DNA of 32,693 nt, taken from positions 1 through 32,693 of the forward strand of contig QNFP01000015.1 of assembly GCA_003645535.1 (NCBI GenBank). Direction: 5' to 3'. The position numbers and the translations under genes are program-made. Each line of letters starts with the position of its first letter. Within the stretch, counting starts at the first letter, position 1. Below, one piece after another: positions 25,130 through 32,693 of the stretch. Below the pieces are notes generated by a model, which saw nothing but the letters and a program-made list of their open reading frames with translations, was not told where the DNA came from and did no database searches. Source of the stretch: Gammaproteobacteria bacterium (GTDB lineage: Bacteria > Pseudomonadota > Gammaproteobacteria > Pseudomonadales > Porticoccaceae).

Positions 25130-26929
25130 ATGATTGGCAAGCACCAACTAAAAATGAAGGGTTTTACCTCCCTTTTTGCGATTTACCTGGCGATAGCGAT
25201 AGTGTTTTCCACGCCTGTTTTTTCCACGCCTGTTTATGCTGAAGGGCTGACACCTGGCAATAGCGCAGCTGGTAATGTTTTGTTAGATGCGCCCGCTCAA
25301 TTCCTTCCGGTTGAACAAGCTTATCAGTTAATCCCCAGCATCGATGAGCGCAATCTGCTTGTCGACTGGTTTATTGCGCCCGGTTATTACCTCTATAAAC
25401 ACCGCTTTGCCATCAATTTATACAACCCGAAAAATTCAGACAAACCGTTAGCACTGGAGTATCAACCAGGAAAATCTATATACGACGAATACTACGACAA
25501 AGAGCTGGAAGTTTTTTATAACGCCACACAAATTAGCACCACACTCCCCACCAATATCTCCAGCTCGTTAATTACCCTGTCTATCACTTCCCAGGGCTGC
25601 GCTGATGCTGGGCTCTGCTACCCACCCCAGACTCAATACATCAGCGTAAACCTGGCTAAGGGGACAGCCGAATTGCTCGACGCCCCTCCAGCTTATGCTG
25701 CCGATAGCCATACCGAACCCGAGCTATCAGTGCCCACCTACAATTCAGCGCCCACCTACAACATAGGCGTTATGCTGATATTTGCCCTTGTCGGCGGCAT
25801 GATTCTCAATCTGATGCCCTGTGTCTTTCCGATCCTGTCAATCAAGGTAATGGCGACAACTTCTGCTCACCTGGGCGATCACAACAAACACCTGCACAGT
25901 ATTGCCTACGCCGCAGGAATCGTTCTGTCCTTTATAAGTATTGCCGCAGTGATGCTGATCCTGCGGGAAGCCGGGCAGTCCGTTGGCTGGGGTTTTCAAT
26001 TGCAGTCCCCTACCTTTGTTGCTCTGTTGGCCTACCTGTTATTTGTCATCGCACAAAGTTTTTCCGGTCAACTCAATATCGGCGGTGGCTGGATGAATCT
26101 TGGTCAGAACCTGGCCACCGGCAACCGTATTACCAGCTCCTTTATGACTGGGGTACTCGCTACTGTTGTCGCCAGCCCCTGCACCGCACCCTTTATGGGT
26201 ACCGCGCTGGGTGTTGCTTTGACACAACCGGCGGTCATTAGTCTGGCGATTTTTGCCGCATTAGGTCTGGGCATGGCATTGCCCTTTTTAGCGCTATCCT
26301 GGATTCCCGGACTGATGGAAAGACTGCCGGCTCCGGGACCCTGGATGAACACCTTTAGCCAGTTACTTGCGTTTCCGCTGTACGCCAGTGTGATCTGGTT
26401 ACTATGGGTGCTAGGTCGTCAGACCAGTATTGACCACGCGATAGTTGTCAGCCTGGGCATACTTCTGCTGGCCATCGCTATCTGGCTCCACCGTCAAACT
26501 GACAATTTCATAGCCAAAGGCGCTATTATTTTCATCCTCGCTGGTGCGGTTAGCCTCTCGCTAATGCCAGGGCCGAGTGACGAGAAAGATATATGGCAGC
26601 CTTATAGTGCAGAGCGACTCGCCAGCCTGCGAGCAGCCGGACGCCCTGCATTTATCAACCTGACTGCCGACTGGTGTATTACCTGTCTGGCCAACGAGAA
26701 ACTGGCACTCAGTTCCGCTGCCTTTAAAGCCGCACTGAAAGTTCATAACATCAGCTATTTAAAAGGTGACTGGACTAATAACAACCCCGAGATCACCCGT
26801 TTGCTCAACCAGCATGGCAGAAGTGGCGTACCTTTATATCTATATTTTGATGGCGCCGGAAATCCAGTCAGAATTTTGCCGCAGCTGCTAACCGAAAGTC
26901 GCGTACTTGCGGTATTTAATGGCGAATGA
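25130..26929 (+). CDS. dsbD: Thiol:disulfide interchange protein DsbD
   Basis: DsbD carries reducing power from cytoplasmic thioredoxin to the periplasm. The 599-residue protein has all three modules. A signal peptide (1-37) leads to the periplasmic alpha domain with cysteines C157 and C163 (GCADAGLCYPP). Next are eight or so membrane helices with C231 (LNLMPCVFPILSIK) and C351 (VVASPCTAPFMG). The C-terminal thioredoxin domain has ADWCITCLANE (C516/C519). Two tandem duplications lie in non-catalytic parts: FSTPVFSTPV in the signal peptide and PTYNSAPTYN before the first helix. The order dsbD-aroQ-accB-accC is conserved in Pseudomonas. Confidence 0.96.
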   Translation: MIGKHQLKMKGFTSLFAIYLAIAIVFSTPVFSTPVYAEGLTPGNSAAGNVLLDAPAQFLPVEQAYQLIPSIDERNLLVDWFIAPGYYLYKHRFAINLYNPKNSDKPLALEYQPGKSIYDEYYDKELEVFYNATQISTTLPTNISSSLITLSITSQGCADAGLCYPPQTQYISVNLAKGTAELLDAPPAYAADSHTEPELSVPTYNSAPTYNIGVMLIFALVGGMILNLMPCVFPILSIKVMATTSAHLGDHNKHLHSIAYAAGIVLSFISIAAVMLILREAGQSVGWGFQLQSPTFVALLAYLLFVIAQSFSGQLNIGGGWMNLGQNLATGNRITSSFMTGVLATVVASPCTAPFMGTALGVALTQPAVISLAIFAALGLGMALPFLALSWIPGLMERLPAPGPWMNTFSQLLAFPLYASVIWLLWVLGRQTSIDHAIVVSLGILLLAIAIWLHRQTDNFIAKGAIIFILAGAVSLSLMPGPSDEKDIWQPYSAERLASLRAAGRPAFINLTADWCITCLANEKLALSSAAFKAALKVHNISYLKGDWTNNNPEITRLLNQHGRSGVPLYLYFDGAGNPVRILPQLLTESRVLAVFNGE

Positions 26930-27122
26930 ATACTACTAAGGCGCAAAGAAGATAAGATCGCACTAGTATAAAATGGCAAAATGCACTTAACATCAGCTAA
27001 AAAGCATGAAAACCAATTAAACATCCGGAAAATCACTTAAAACTGGACAAAATCGGATGCCTCATGCAAACTTTGCAAAATTCGCCCCATTGTCAGGCGC
27101 CATAGCAAAAAGCAGGGGAAAA

Positions 27123-27572
27123 ATGGCTACCATCCTAGTGCTGCACGGACCCAACCTTAATTTACTCGGTACTCGGGAACCTGATGTCTACGGTACAAAT
27201 AGCCTGGAAGATATCAACCAGCGACTCACGGAACTCACCCTTGCAGCAGGACACCATTTGTTGGCCCTGCAAAGCAACGCCGAATACGAACTGGTGGAGC
27301 GCATTCACGATGCCCGCCGCGAAGGAGTTAGCTTAATATTGTTTAATCCTGCGGCTTTTACCCATACTAGTATTGCCTTGCGCGACGCTCTGCTCGCTGT
27401 GGAAATACCCTTCATTGAGGTGCACCTTTCAAACGTGCACGGGCGCGAGACCTTCAGACAACATTCCTATTTCGCCGATATAGCCATTGGTACAATCAGT
27501 GGCTTTGGAGCCATGAGTTATGAGCTGGCTCTAAACGCAGCACTAGACCAACTAAGCACCGAAGAAAAATAA
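27123..27572 (+). CDS. aroQ: 3-dehydroquinate dehydratase, type II
   Basis: Third step of the shikimate pathway. The 149-residue protein has the type II signature throughout: [20 protein letters not shown] with catalytic tyrosine Y23, [33 protein letters not shown] with N75, and [19 protein letters not shown] with H101, R108 and R112. The ATG at 27123 is preceded by AGGGG and gives the usual length. An earlier in-frame ATG at 27057 would add 22 unlike residues. It is followed after 30 bp by accB, an arrangement common in gammaproteobacteria. Confidence 0.96.
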   Translation: MATILVLHGPNLNLLGTREPDVYGTNSLEDINQRLTELTLAAGHHLLALQSNAEYELVERIHDARREGVSLILFNPAAFTHTSIALRDALLAVEIPFIEVHLSNVHGRETFRQHSYFADIAIGTISGFGAMSYELALNAALDQLSTEEK

Positions 27573-27602
27573 ATTCCGCATCTTACTTTTAGGAAAACGT
27601 TC

Positions 27603-28070
27603 ATGGACATACGCAAAGTAAAAAAGCTAATCGAACTACTGGAAGAATCAGATATCGACGAACTGGAAATTAAAGAAGGTGAAGAATCGGTTCGCATTAG
27701 CCGCAACAAAGCTCCAGTGCAAATAGTTCAGCCCTTTATGCCCAGTGCTCCGGCGGTTGCCATGGCTCTCCCGGCAAATGCTCCCGCCCCGGCAGCTGCT
27801 CCCCCCAGCGAAGCAGCGCAACCCGCAAAGCTGGATGGCCACGTGGTCAAATCACCGATGGTAGGCACTTTCTACCGTTCACCAACGCCTGGATCCACAC
27901 CATTTGTAGAAGCCGGTCAATCGGTCAATGCAGGGGACGTGCTGTGTATTGTCGAAGCCATGAAAATGATGAATCAGATCGAAGCAGACAAATCCGGCAC
28001 CATCGGCAAGGTTCTCGTCGACGATGGCGACCCCGTGGAATTCGATCAGCCCATGATAACTATTATTTAA
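27603..28070 (+). CDS. accB: Acetyl-CoA carboxylase biotin carboxyl carrier protein
   Basis: AccB carries the biotin that shuttles carboxyl groups in acetyl-CoA carboxylase, the first committed step of fatty-acid synthesis. The 155-residue protein has an N-terminal helix-rich segment ([23 protein letters not shown]), a proline/alanine-rich flexible linker at about 47-75, and a C-terminal biotinyl domain with [17 protein letters not shown] and [10 protein letters not shown], in which K121 is biotinylated. An AGGA site precedes the ATG. accC follows after 85 bp. Confidence 0.97.
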   Translation: MDIRKVKKLIELLEESDIDELEIKEGEESVRISRNKAPVQIVQPFMPSAPAVAMALPANAPAPAAAPPSEAAQPAKLDGHVVKSPMVGTFYRSPTPGSTPFVEAGQSVNAGDVLCIVEAMKMMNQIEADKSGTIGKVLVDDGDPVEFDQPMITII

Positions 28071-28093
28071 GCCAAGGAGCCTCTGATCAAATT

Positions 28094-28155
28094 ATGAACT
28101 CGTATCTTGTGTCCAAAATTAATCAGATGCTCCCTAAATAGGGAAGCAATAATTC
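28094..28155 (+). promoter_or_regulatory. Short ORF and RBS-occluding hairpin before accC
   Basis: A 15-codon ORF (MNSYLVSKINQMLPK, 28094-28141), preceded by AAGGAG 14 bases upstream, ends at a TAG that lies inside a hairpin. The hairpin is TGCTCCCTA (28128-28136), a two-base gap, and TAGGGAAGCA (28139-28148) with a single bulged A. The right arm contains AGGGA, the only purine-rich site before the accC ATG at 28156. A ribosome finishing the short ORF would open the hairpin. The structure is visible in the sequence; the regulatory role is inferred. Confidence 0.45.
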
Positions 28156-29499
28156 ATGCTGGATAAAGTATTAATTGCCAATCGCGGAGAGATCGCCCTG
28201 CGGATAATGCGTGCCTGCAAGGAACTGGGCATCAAAACTGTCGCCGTACATTCAAAAGTAGACGCTGATCTCAAACACGTACGCCTGGCTGATGAGACTG
28301 TTTGTATTGGCCCAAACTCGCCAACTGACAGCTACCTCAATATTCCGGCCATTATCAGCGCCATGGAAGTGACCGATTCGGTAGCGGTTCACCCCGGCTA
28401 CGGTTTTCTCGCTGAAAATGCTGATTTCGCCGAACAGGTTGAGCGCAGTGGGTTTATTTTCATTGGTCCCAGCGCCAAGGTTATCCGCACCATGGGTGAC
28501 AAAGTGGCTGCCATTGAAACCATGCGCCAGGCCGGCGTACCCACGGTGCCCGGATCCAACGGCGCACTTACCGACGATAACGAGCGAACGTTACAGATTG
28601 CCAGAGACATCGGCTACCCCGTTATTATCAAGGCCGCTTCAGGCGGCGGCGGACGGGGCATGCGCGTAGTACAAACCGAGGCCCACCTGATTAACGCCAT
28701 TGCCGTCACTCGCGCAGAAGCGCAGGCGGCATTTGCCGATGGCACTGTATATATGGAGAAATACTTGCAAACCCCTCGCCACGTCGAGGTACAGGTACTC
28801 GCCGACGGCCTGGGTAATGCCATCCATTTAGGGGACCGGGATTGTTCGCTGCAACGCCGCCACCAGAAGGTGCTTGAAGAAGCACCAGCACCCGGTATTA
28901 GTGAACAGGTGCGGACAGAAGTACTGCAAGCCTGTGTACAGGCCTGCAAGGATATTGGTTACAGTGGCGCCGGCACTTTTGAATTTCTGTACGAGAATGA
29001 TCGCTATTACTTTATCGAAATGAACACCCGTATACAGGTAGAACATCCGGTTACCGAAATGATCACCGGTGTCGATATTGTCAAAGAACAACTGCTTGTG
29101 GCCAGCGGGGAACCACTCAGCTTTACCCAGGATGAGATTATTTTTCGCGGCCACGCTTTCGAATGCCGTATTAACGCCGAAGATGCGCGTACTTTTATGC
29201 CCAGCCCTGGCAAGGTGACCACCTTCCATCCTCCCGGTGGCAATGGGGTGCGGGTTGATTCACATCTGTACTGTGGCTATACAGTCCCGCCTAATTATGA
29301 CTCACTAATCGCCAAAGTCATCACTTACGGTAAGGATAGAGAAGCCGCGCTGACCAGAATGCGTAGCGCTCTCGATGAGCTATTTATCCTCGGTATACAG
29401 ACCAATACTGACCTGCAACGCGACCTTGTTACGGATGCCGAATTCCAACGCGGCTGCGTAAACATCCATTATCTTGAGAAAAAACTGGGCCTGGAATAA
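28156..29499 (+). CDS. accC: Acetyl-CoA carboxylase biotin carboxylase subunit
   Basis: Carboxylates the biotin on AccB using ATP and bicarbonate. The 447-residue protein is close to E. coli Acc[18 protein letters not shown] at the N-terminus, [16 protein letters not shown] (78-93), the ATP-grasp glycine loop [10 protein letters not shown] (161-170), [19 protein letters not shown] (228-246), and [15 protein letters not shown] (287-301). The C-terminal domain is complete. It follows accB in one operon with a possible regulatory hairpin between them, and prmA follows after 23 bp. Confidence 0.98.
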   Translation: MLDKVLIANRGEIALRIMRACKELGIKTVAVHSKVDADLKHVRLADETVCIGPNSPTDSYLNIPAIISAMEVTDSVAVHPGYGFLAENADFAEQVERSGFIFIGPSAKVIRTMGDKVAAIETMRQAGVPTVPGSNGALTDDNERTLQIARDIGYPVIIKAASGGGGRGMRVVQTEAHLINAIAVTRAEAQAAFADGTVYMEKYLQTPRHVEVQVLADGLGNAIHLGDRDCSLQRRHQKVLEEAPAPGISEQVRTEVLQACVQACKDIGYSGAGTFEFLYENDRYYFIEMNTRIQVEHPVTEMITGVDIVKEQLLVASGEPLSFTQDEIIFRGHAFECRINAEDARTFMPSPGKVTTFHPPGGNGVRVDSHLYCGYTVPPNYDSLIAKVITYGKDREAALTRMRSALDELFILGIQTNTDLQRDLVTDAEFQRGCVNIHYLEKKLGLE

Positions 29500-29522
29500 G
29501 CAATGACATCGCCACAATCGCG

Positions 29523-30398
29523 ATGAGCTGGCTGCAACTACACCTGGAAGCAAGCAGTGACAAAACGGAGTTACTGGAAAACCTCCTGCTCGACTGTGGA
29601 GCCGTTTCCGTAACCCTGACCGACAACGCAAATGAGCCAATACTTGAGCCCAACGTAGGTGAAACTCCTTTATGGGCCCAGGTCAGACTAAGCGGTTTAT
29701 TCTCTGCTGATACCAATACCGATATTGTGCTCATCCGCCTGGCTGCCGCATTCGATCATTTGCCCAAATGGCACTGGGAAATAGTTGAAGACCAGCCCTG
29801 GGAAAGGCTGTGGATGGAGCACTACCATCCTATTCGCTGTGGAAAGCAACTGTGGATATGTCCCAGCTGGTGTAAGCCACCTGAGCCGGATGCAATAAAC
29901 CTGATGCTCGATCCCGGCCTGGCCTTTGGCACGGGCAGTCACGCCACAACATTTCTGTGCCTGCAGTGGCTTGATGGTCTCGATATTAAAAATAAAACAC
30001 TAATCGATTACGGTTGTGGGTCTGGCATCCTTGCCATCGCGGCTGTGCTACTGGGCGCGCGCAGGGTGGTTGCTATAGATAACGACCCACAAGCCCTGCT
30101 GGCAACGGCAGATAACGCCCTCCACAACGGTATTGGCAAAGATCAACTACTTATATGTTCACCCGAGCAACAGCCACCAGAACCCGCAGACTACCTGGTA
30201 GCAAATATCCTGGCGGCACCTTTGGTAAAACTGGCGGAACAAATCACACGATCGACCGCGACTGGCGGCCAGCTGTGTTTATCCGGTATTGTTACTTCGC
30301 AAACCAGCACCATTTGCAAAAGCTATGATAAACACTTTGAATTTGCGCCAGCCGTAAACCAGGATGAATGGGTGCGACTGGTTGCCATGAAAAAATAG
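29523..30398 (+). CDS. prmA: Ribosomal protein L11 methyltransferase
   Basis: Trimethylates ribosomal protein L11. The 291-residue protein has the substrate-recognition N-terminal domain and a class I SAM-dependent methyltransferase domain. Signatures are LMLDPGLAFGTGSHATTFLCLQWL (127-150), the SAM loop IDYGCGSGILAIAA (161-174), VAIDNDPQALLATADNA and YLVANILAAPLVKLA. It is 23 bp downstream of accC, as in Pseudomonas. No strong ribosome site is visible at the ATG. A seven-codon frame (29503-29526) ends on it with an ATGA overlap, which may be chance. Confidence 0.96.
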   Translation: MSWLQLHLEASSDKTELLENLLLDCGAVSVTLTDNANEPILEPNVGETPLWAQVRLSGLFSADTNTDIVLIRLAAAFDHLPKWHWEIVEDQPWERLWMEHYHPIRCGKQLWICPSWCKPPEPDAINLMLDPGLAFGTGSHATTFLCLQWLDGLDIKNKTLIDYGCGSGILAIAAVLLGARRVVAIDNDPQALLATADNALHNGIGKDQLLICSPEQQPPEPADYLVANILAAPLVKLAEQITRSTATGGQLCLSGIVTSQTSTICKSYDKHFEFAPAVNQDEWVRLVAMKK

Positions 30399-30445
30399 CC
30401 CGGTAATGACACTGATAACACACCGTAAATTACAGGTATCCGGCT

Positions 30446-31294
30446 ATGCCTGAAACAGGGACAACACGGTGCCCCCAGTGCAAAGTCGCTTTCCATGTCA
30501 CTGGTGCTCAGCTCTGTGCAGCAAAGGGCACAGTTCGCTGCGGTATTTGTTTAACTCAGTTCGACGGTAATGAAAACACCTGCGCAGATCCCCAACTGGC
30601 CACTGATCACAACGACACTGAAAGTAATCAACAAAGCGAGCCGACCGCGACAACAGAACATATCGAAACGCCTTTGAATATTGCCAGCGAAGCAAGCGGC
30701 ATTCAAAACATTGACGTAGGCAAGTTACCCAACCATCAACAGCTGGACGCGCTGTCTGAATCCTGGCGCAGCGAACAGCAATCTCCTGCAGAAAAATCAA
30801 AACCTGGAACAGGAGCATGGCGCGGCAAACAGTGGACAATGTTTTTGCTGTTATTGATAAGTATCGTAGTACTACTCATGCAGCTTCTTTACTTTAATTC
30901 CTCCAACCTAAGTTTAGATGAACGCTATCGCCCCGCACTTGAAGTGGTCTGTGGGTTGCTAGGCTGCCCGATTGCCGAACAAAGAGATATCCACTTAATC
31001 CAGAGCAATGCTCTGGTAGTGCAAAAACACCCCAACAGAAAAGATGCTCTGCAACTCGACATGGTACTCACTAACCGCGCCACCTTTGCGCAACCCTTTC
31101 CCGGACTGTTGTTGCAATTCGAAGGGCTTCAGGGTCAGATCACGGCACAGCGCAAATTCACGCCTGAGGAGTATCTTTTGGGTGCCCTGGCAAATATTTC
31201 CGTGATGGAGCCAGAACAGCCCTACCGCATAAAACTGGAGATTTTCAGCCCTGACTCAACTGCTATTTCGTACTCATTAACTGTGACTAATTAG
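30446..31294 (+). CDS. Zinc-ribbon and DUF3426 domain membrane protein
   Basis: A 282-residue protein with an MJ0042-type zinc ribbon at the N-terminus (cysteines C9, C12, C32 and C35 in TRCPQCKVAFHVTGAQL-VRCGICLTQF). A low-complexity acidic linker (about 40-125) and one membrane helix (131-150, TMFLLLLISIVVLLMQLLYF) follow. The periplasmic DUF3426 domain has the conserved CGLLGCPI and ending FSPDSTAISYSLTV. The function of this family is not known to me. The gene lies between prmA and dusB-fis, a position that recurs in Pseudomonas and relatives. Confidence 0.87.
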   Translation: MPETGTTRCPQCKVAFHVTGAQLCAAKGTVRCGICLTQFDGNENTCADPQLATDHNDTESNQQSEPTATTEHIETPLNIASEASGIQNIDVGKLPNHQQLDALSESWRSEQQSPAEKSKPGTGAWRGKQWTMFLLLLISIVVLLMQLLYFNSSNLSLDERYRPALEVVCGLLGCPIAEQRDIHLIQSNALVVQKHPNRKDALQLDMVLTNRATFAQPFPGLLLQFEGLQGQITAQRKFTPEEYLLGALANISVMEPEQPYRIKLEIFSPDSTAISYSLTVTN

Positions 31295-31339
31295 TCAAAA
31301 TAACCGCTTGAGCATCTTCCTCGTTATTCCGCGAGCGAG

Positions 31340-31345
31340 TATGAT
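31340..31345 (+). promoter_or_regulatory. Putative -10 of the dusB-fis promoter
   Basis: TATGAT is followed directly by a GC-rich stretch (gaccggccgcgtgcg) and has no good -35 (TTCCTC at 17 bp). A weak -35 and a GC-rich discriminator also mark the growth-rate-controlled dusB-fis promoter of E. coli. Prediction by eye. Confidence 0.4.
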
Positions 31346-31393
31346 GACCGGCCGCGTGCGGGACATCACCACTAGTGGATTGAGAGGCCCACT

Positions 31394-32386
31394 TTGATTC
31401 AAATTGGCAATCATATGCTGAGCGGTTCCGCTGTGCTGGCGCCAATGGCTGGTATAAGTGACGCGCCTTTTCGTAAGATTTGTCGGCAGTATGGTGCTGC
31501 TGCAACCACTGCCGAAATGGTGACTGCGGATTACCAGCTATGGCAATCCAGCAAGTCCAGTGGTCGTTTACCCACTGAAGCCTGGCCAGAACCACGGATC
31601 GCACAGATCGCAGGCTCCGAAGCAAAACAGATGGCAGAGGCAGCCAGACGCTGCGCGGCGGCAGGAGCACAAATACTGGATATAAATATGGGCTGCCCCG
31701 CCAGGAAAGTTTTAAAAAAGGCAGCGGGCTCGGCTTTGTTAAAAAATGAGGCACTGGTTGCCAATATCCTCTCCGCCGTTGTCAAGGCAACACCCGTTCC
31801 CGTTACCGTAAAGATTCGCACTGGCTGGAATCGAGATAATCGCAACGCGTTAATGATTTCCACCATAGCGCAGGACGCAGGCATCCAGGCACTGGCTATT
31901 CATGGTCGGACCAGGGCCTGTTTATTTAATGGCCGCGCCGAATACGACACGATTGCCGAAGTGGTAGACAAAGTCGCAATACCCGTTTTTGCGAATGGTG
32001 ACGTTGAATCCGCTGAACAGGCGCGCAAGGTATTAAAATATACTGCCGCTGCCGGTATTATGATCGGCCGCGGCGCCCAGGGCCAACCCTGGCTGTTCAG
32101 GCAGATCAACCACCTTCTGGATACCGGCCAATACTTGCCTGCCCCAGATCTTGCAGAAGTACGCAATTGTATATTCAGACATTTGACAGAAATCAGGGCA
32201 CATTACCCCAAAGAACTGGCGGTAAAGCTGTCTCGAAAGCATGTCACCAGCTACTTGTCTCGGCTCGGCTACTCTCATCAGTTACGCCGGGAATTCAACT
32301 TGCTACAGCATACTGGCGAGCAAGACAGATTTATCACTACACACCTCACCCAAACTAAAAATAAAAATATGGAACACAGTACATGA
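31394..32386 (+). CDS. dusB: tRNA-dihydrouridine synthase B
   Basis: An FMN enzyme that reduces specific uridines in tRNA D-loops. The 330-residue protein matches Dus[23 protein letters not shown] near the N-terminus, [25 protein letters not shown] with catalytic cysteine C101, [30 protein letters not shown] and [15 protein letters not shown]. The start is TTG at 31394, six bases after GAGAGG, which gives the E. coli-like N-terminus. The stop overlaps the fis ATG (ATGA), so the two are coupled as in E. coli. Confidence 0.96.
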   Translation: MIQIGNHMLSGSAVLAPMAGISDAPFRKICRQYGAAATTAEMVTADYQLWQSSKSSGRLPTEAWPEPRIAQIAGSEAKQMAEAARRCAAAGAQILDINMGCPARKVLKKAAGSALLKNEALVANILSAVVKATPVPVTVKIRTGWNRDNRNALMISTIAQDAGIQALAIHGRTRACLFNGRAEYDTIAEVVDKVAIPVFANGDVESAEQARKVLKYTAAAGIMIGRGAQGQPWLFRQINHLLDTGQYLPAPDLAEVRNCIFRHLTEIRAHYPKELAVKLSRKHVTSYLSRLGYSHQLRREFNLLQHTGEQDRFITTHLTQTKNKNMEHST

Positions 32387-32676
32387 ACGCGGAAAGCACA
32401 TTTATCTTTGCACAGGAACAGGATTCTAATCGCCCGGTAAAACATGATCATACGTCGTTACGCGACTGCGTAGAACGAGCCCTGACCGACTATTTTGCTG
32501 ACCTGGACGGCCAACACTGTACCGACCTTTATCAGGTTGTTATGCAAGAGGTCGAAGCACCACTGCTTGTCGGAGTGATGAAATATACACGCGACAATCA
32601 AAGTAAGGCCGCCGCAATGCTCGGCCTCAACCGGGGTACTTTGCGTAAAAAGCTCAAAGAGTACGACCTTCTATAA
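32383..32676 (+). CDS. fis: DNA-binding protein Fis
   Basis: Fis bends DNA and controls nucleoid structure, rRNA promoters and recombination. The 97-residue protein is complete and normal length. The variable N-terminus leads to the dimerisation helices ([37 protein letters not shown]) and the C-terminal helix-turn-helix [30 protein letters not shown] (about 68-97). It is translationally coupled to dusB. In Pseudomonas the next gene is purH, which would lie past the end of the window. Confidence 0.97.
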   Translation: MNAESTFIFAQEQDSNRPVKHDHTSLRDCVERALTDYFADLDGQHCTDLYQVVMQEVEAPLLVGVMKYTRDNQSKAAAMLGLNRGTLRKKLKEYDLL

Positions 32677-32693
32677 ACTGCCCGTCAGGGATG

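Noticed and set aside
29503-29526. Seven-codon ORF coupled to prmA
   Set aside because: Too short to separate from chance, with no ribosome site seen.

Overview
The window is a piece of chromosome from a gammaproteobacterium. GC content looks moderate, genes are densely packed on both strands, and there is no tRNA, rRNA, CRISPR array, prophage or insertion sequence. The evidence for the lineage is gene order. It contains the gammaproteobacterial blocks TIGR02449-zapA-6S RNA-5-FCL, ygfB-pepP-ubiH-ubiI, dsbD-aroQ-accB-accC-prmA-(zinc ribbon)-dusB-fis, rpiA divergent from ilvA, and a Vibrio/Alteromonas-type TonB2 operon. A free-living, probably marine, Pseudomonadales/Cellvibrionales-like organism fits, but the species cannot be named from this sequence alone.

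Layout. (1) 135-2418: ilvD (branched-chain amino acids) followed by an orphan exbD on the plus strand. (2) 8417-2481, minus strand: folA, then a tightly coupled six-gene energy-transduction operon: DUF3450 protein, TtpC-like large ExbB, small ExbB, ExbD, TonB and a periplasmic TPR protein. (3) 8673-11891: an Old Yellow Enzyme-like flavin reductase, a secreted DUF4124-glutaredoxin fusion, a nitroreductase and rpiA. (4) 12053-15648: ilvA, then pyk and 5-formyl-THF cyclo-ligase on the minus strand. (5) 15713-16576: 6S RNA, zapA and a ZapB-like coiled-coil gene, with a 22-bp tandem repeat between zapA and the 6S promoter. (6) 16703-21087: ygfB, pepP, ubiH, ubiI (ubiquinone hydroxylases). (7) 21190-24859, minus strand: a PAS-GGDEF-EAL c-di-GMP protein with a degenerate GGDEF and an intact EAL, and a DUF2333 protein. 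(8) 25130-32676: dsbD, aroQ, accB, accC, prmA, a zinc-ribbon/DUF3426 membrane protein, dusB and fis. The window ends just after fis.

How they work together. Most genes are housekeeping: amino-acid, folate, fatty-acid, pentose and quinone metabolism, division and nucleoid control. The specialised module is the TonB2 system. The two ExbB-family channels and ExbD would use proton motive force to drive TonB and outer-membrane receptors, with the DUF3450 and TPR proteins as periplasmic accessories. No wholly new system was recognised. The most interesting non-coding signals are a short ORF and hairpin that overlap the accC ribosome-binding region, the 22-bp repeat array where the 6S RNA -35 element should be, and short tandem-repeat arrays between ubiI and the EAL gene and upstream of dsbD. 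Several genes start with TTG or GTG (folA, TtpC-like, tonB, zapA, ygfB, the EAL gene, dusB), which affects start calls.
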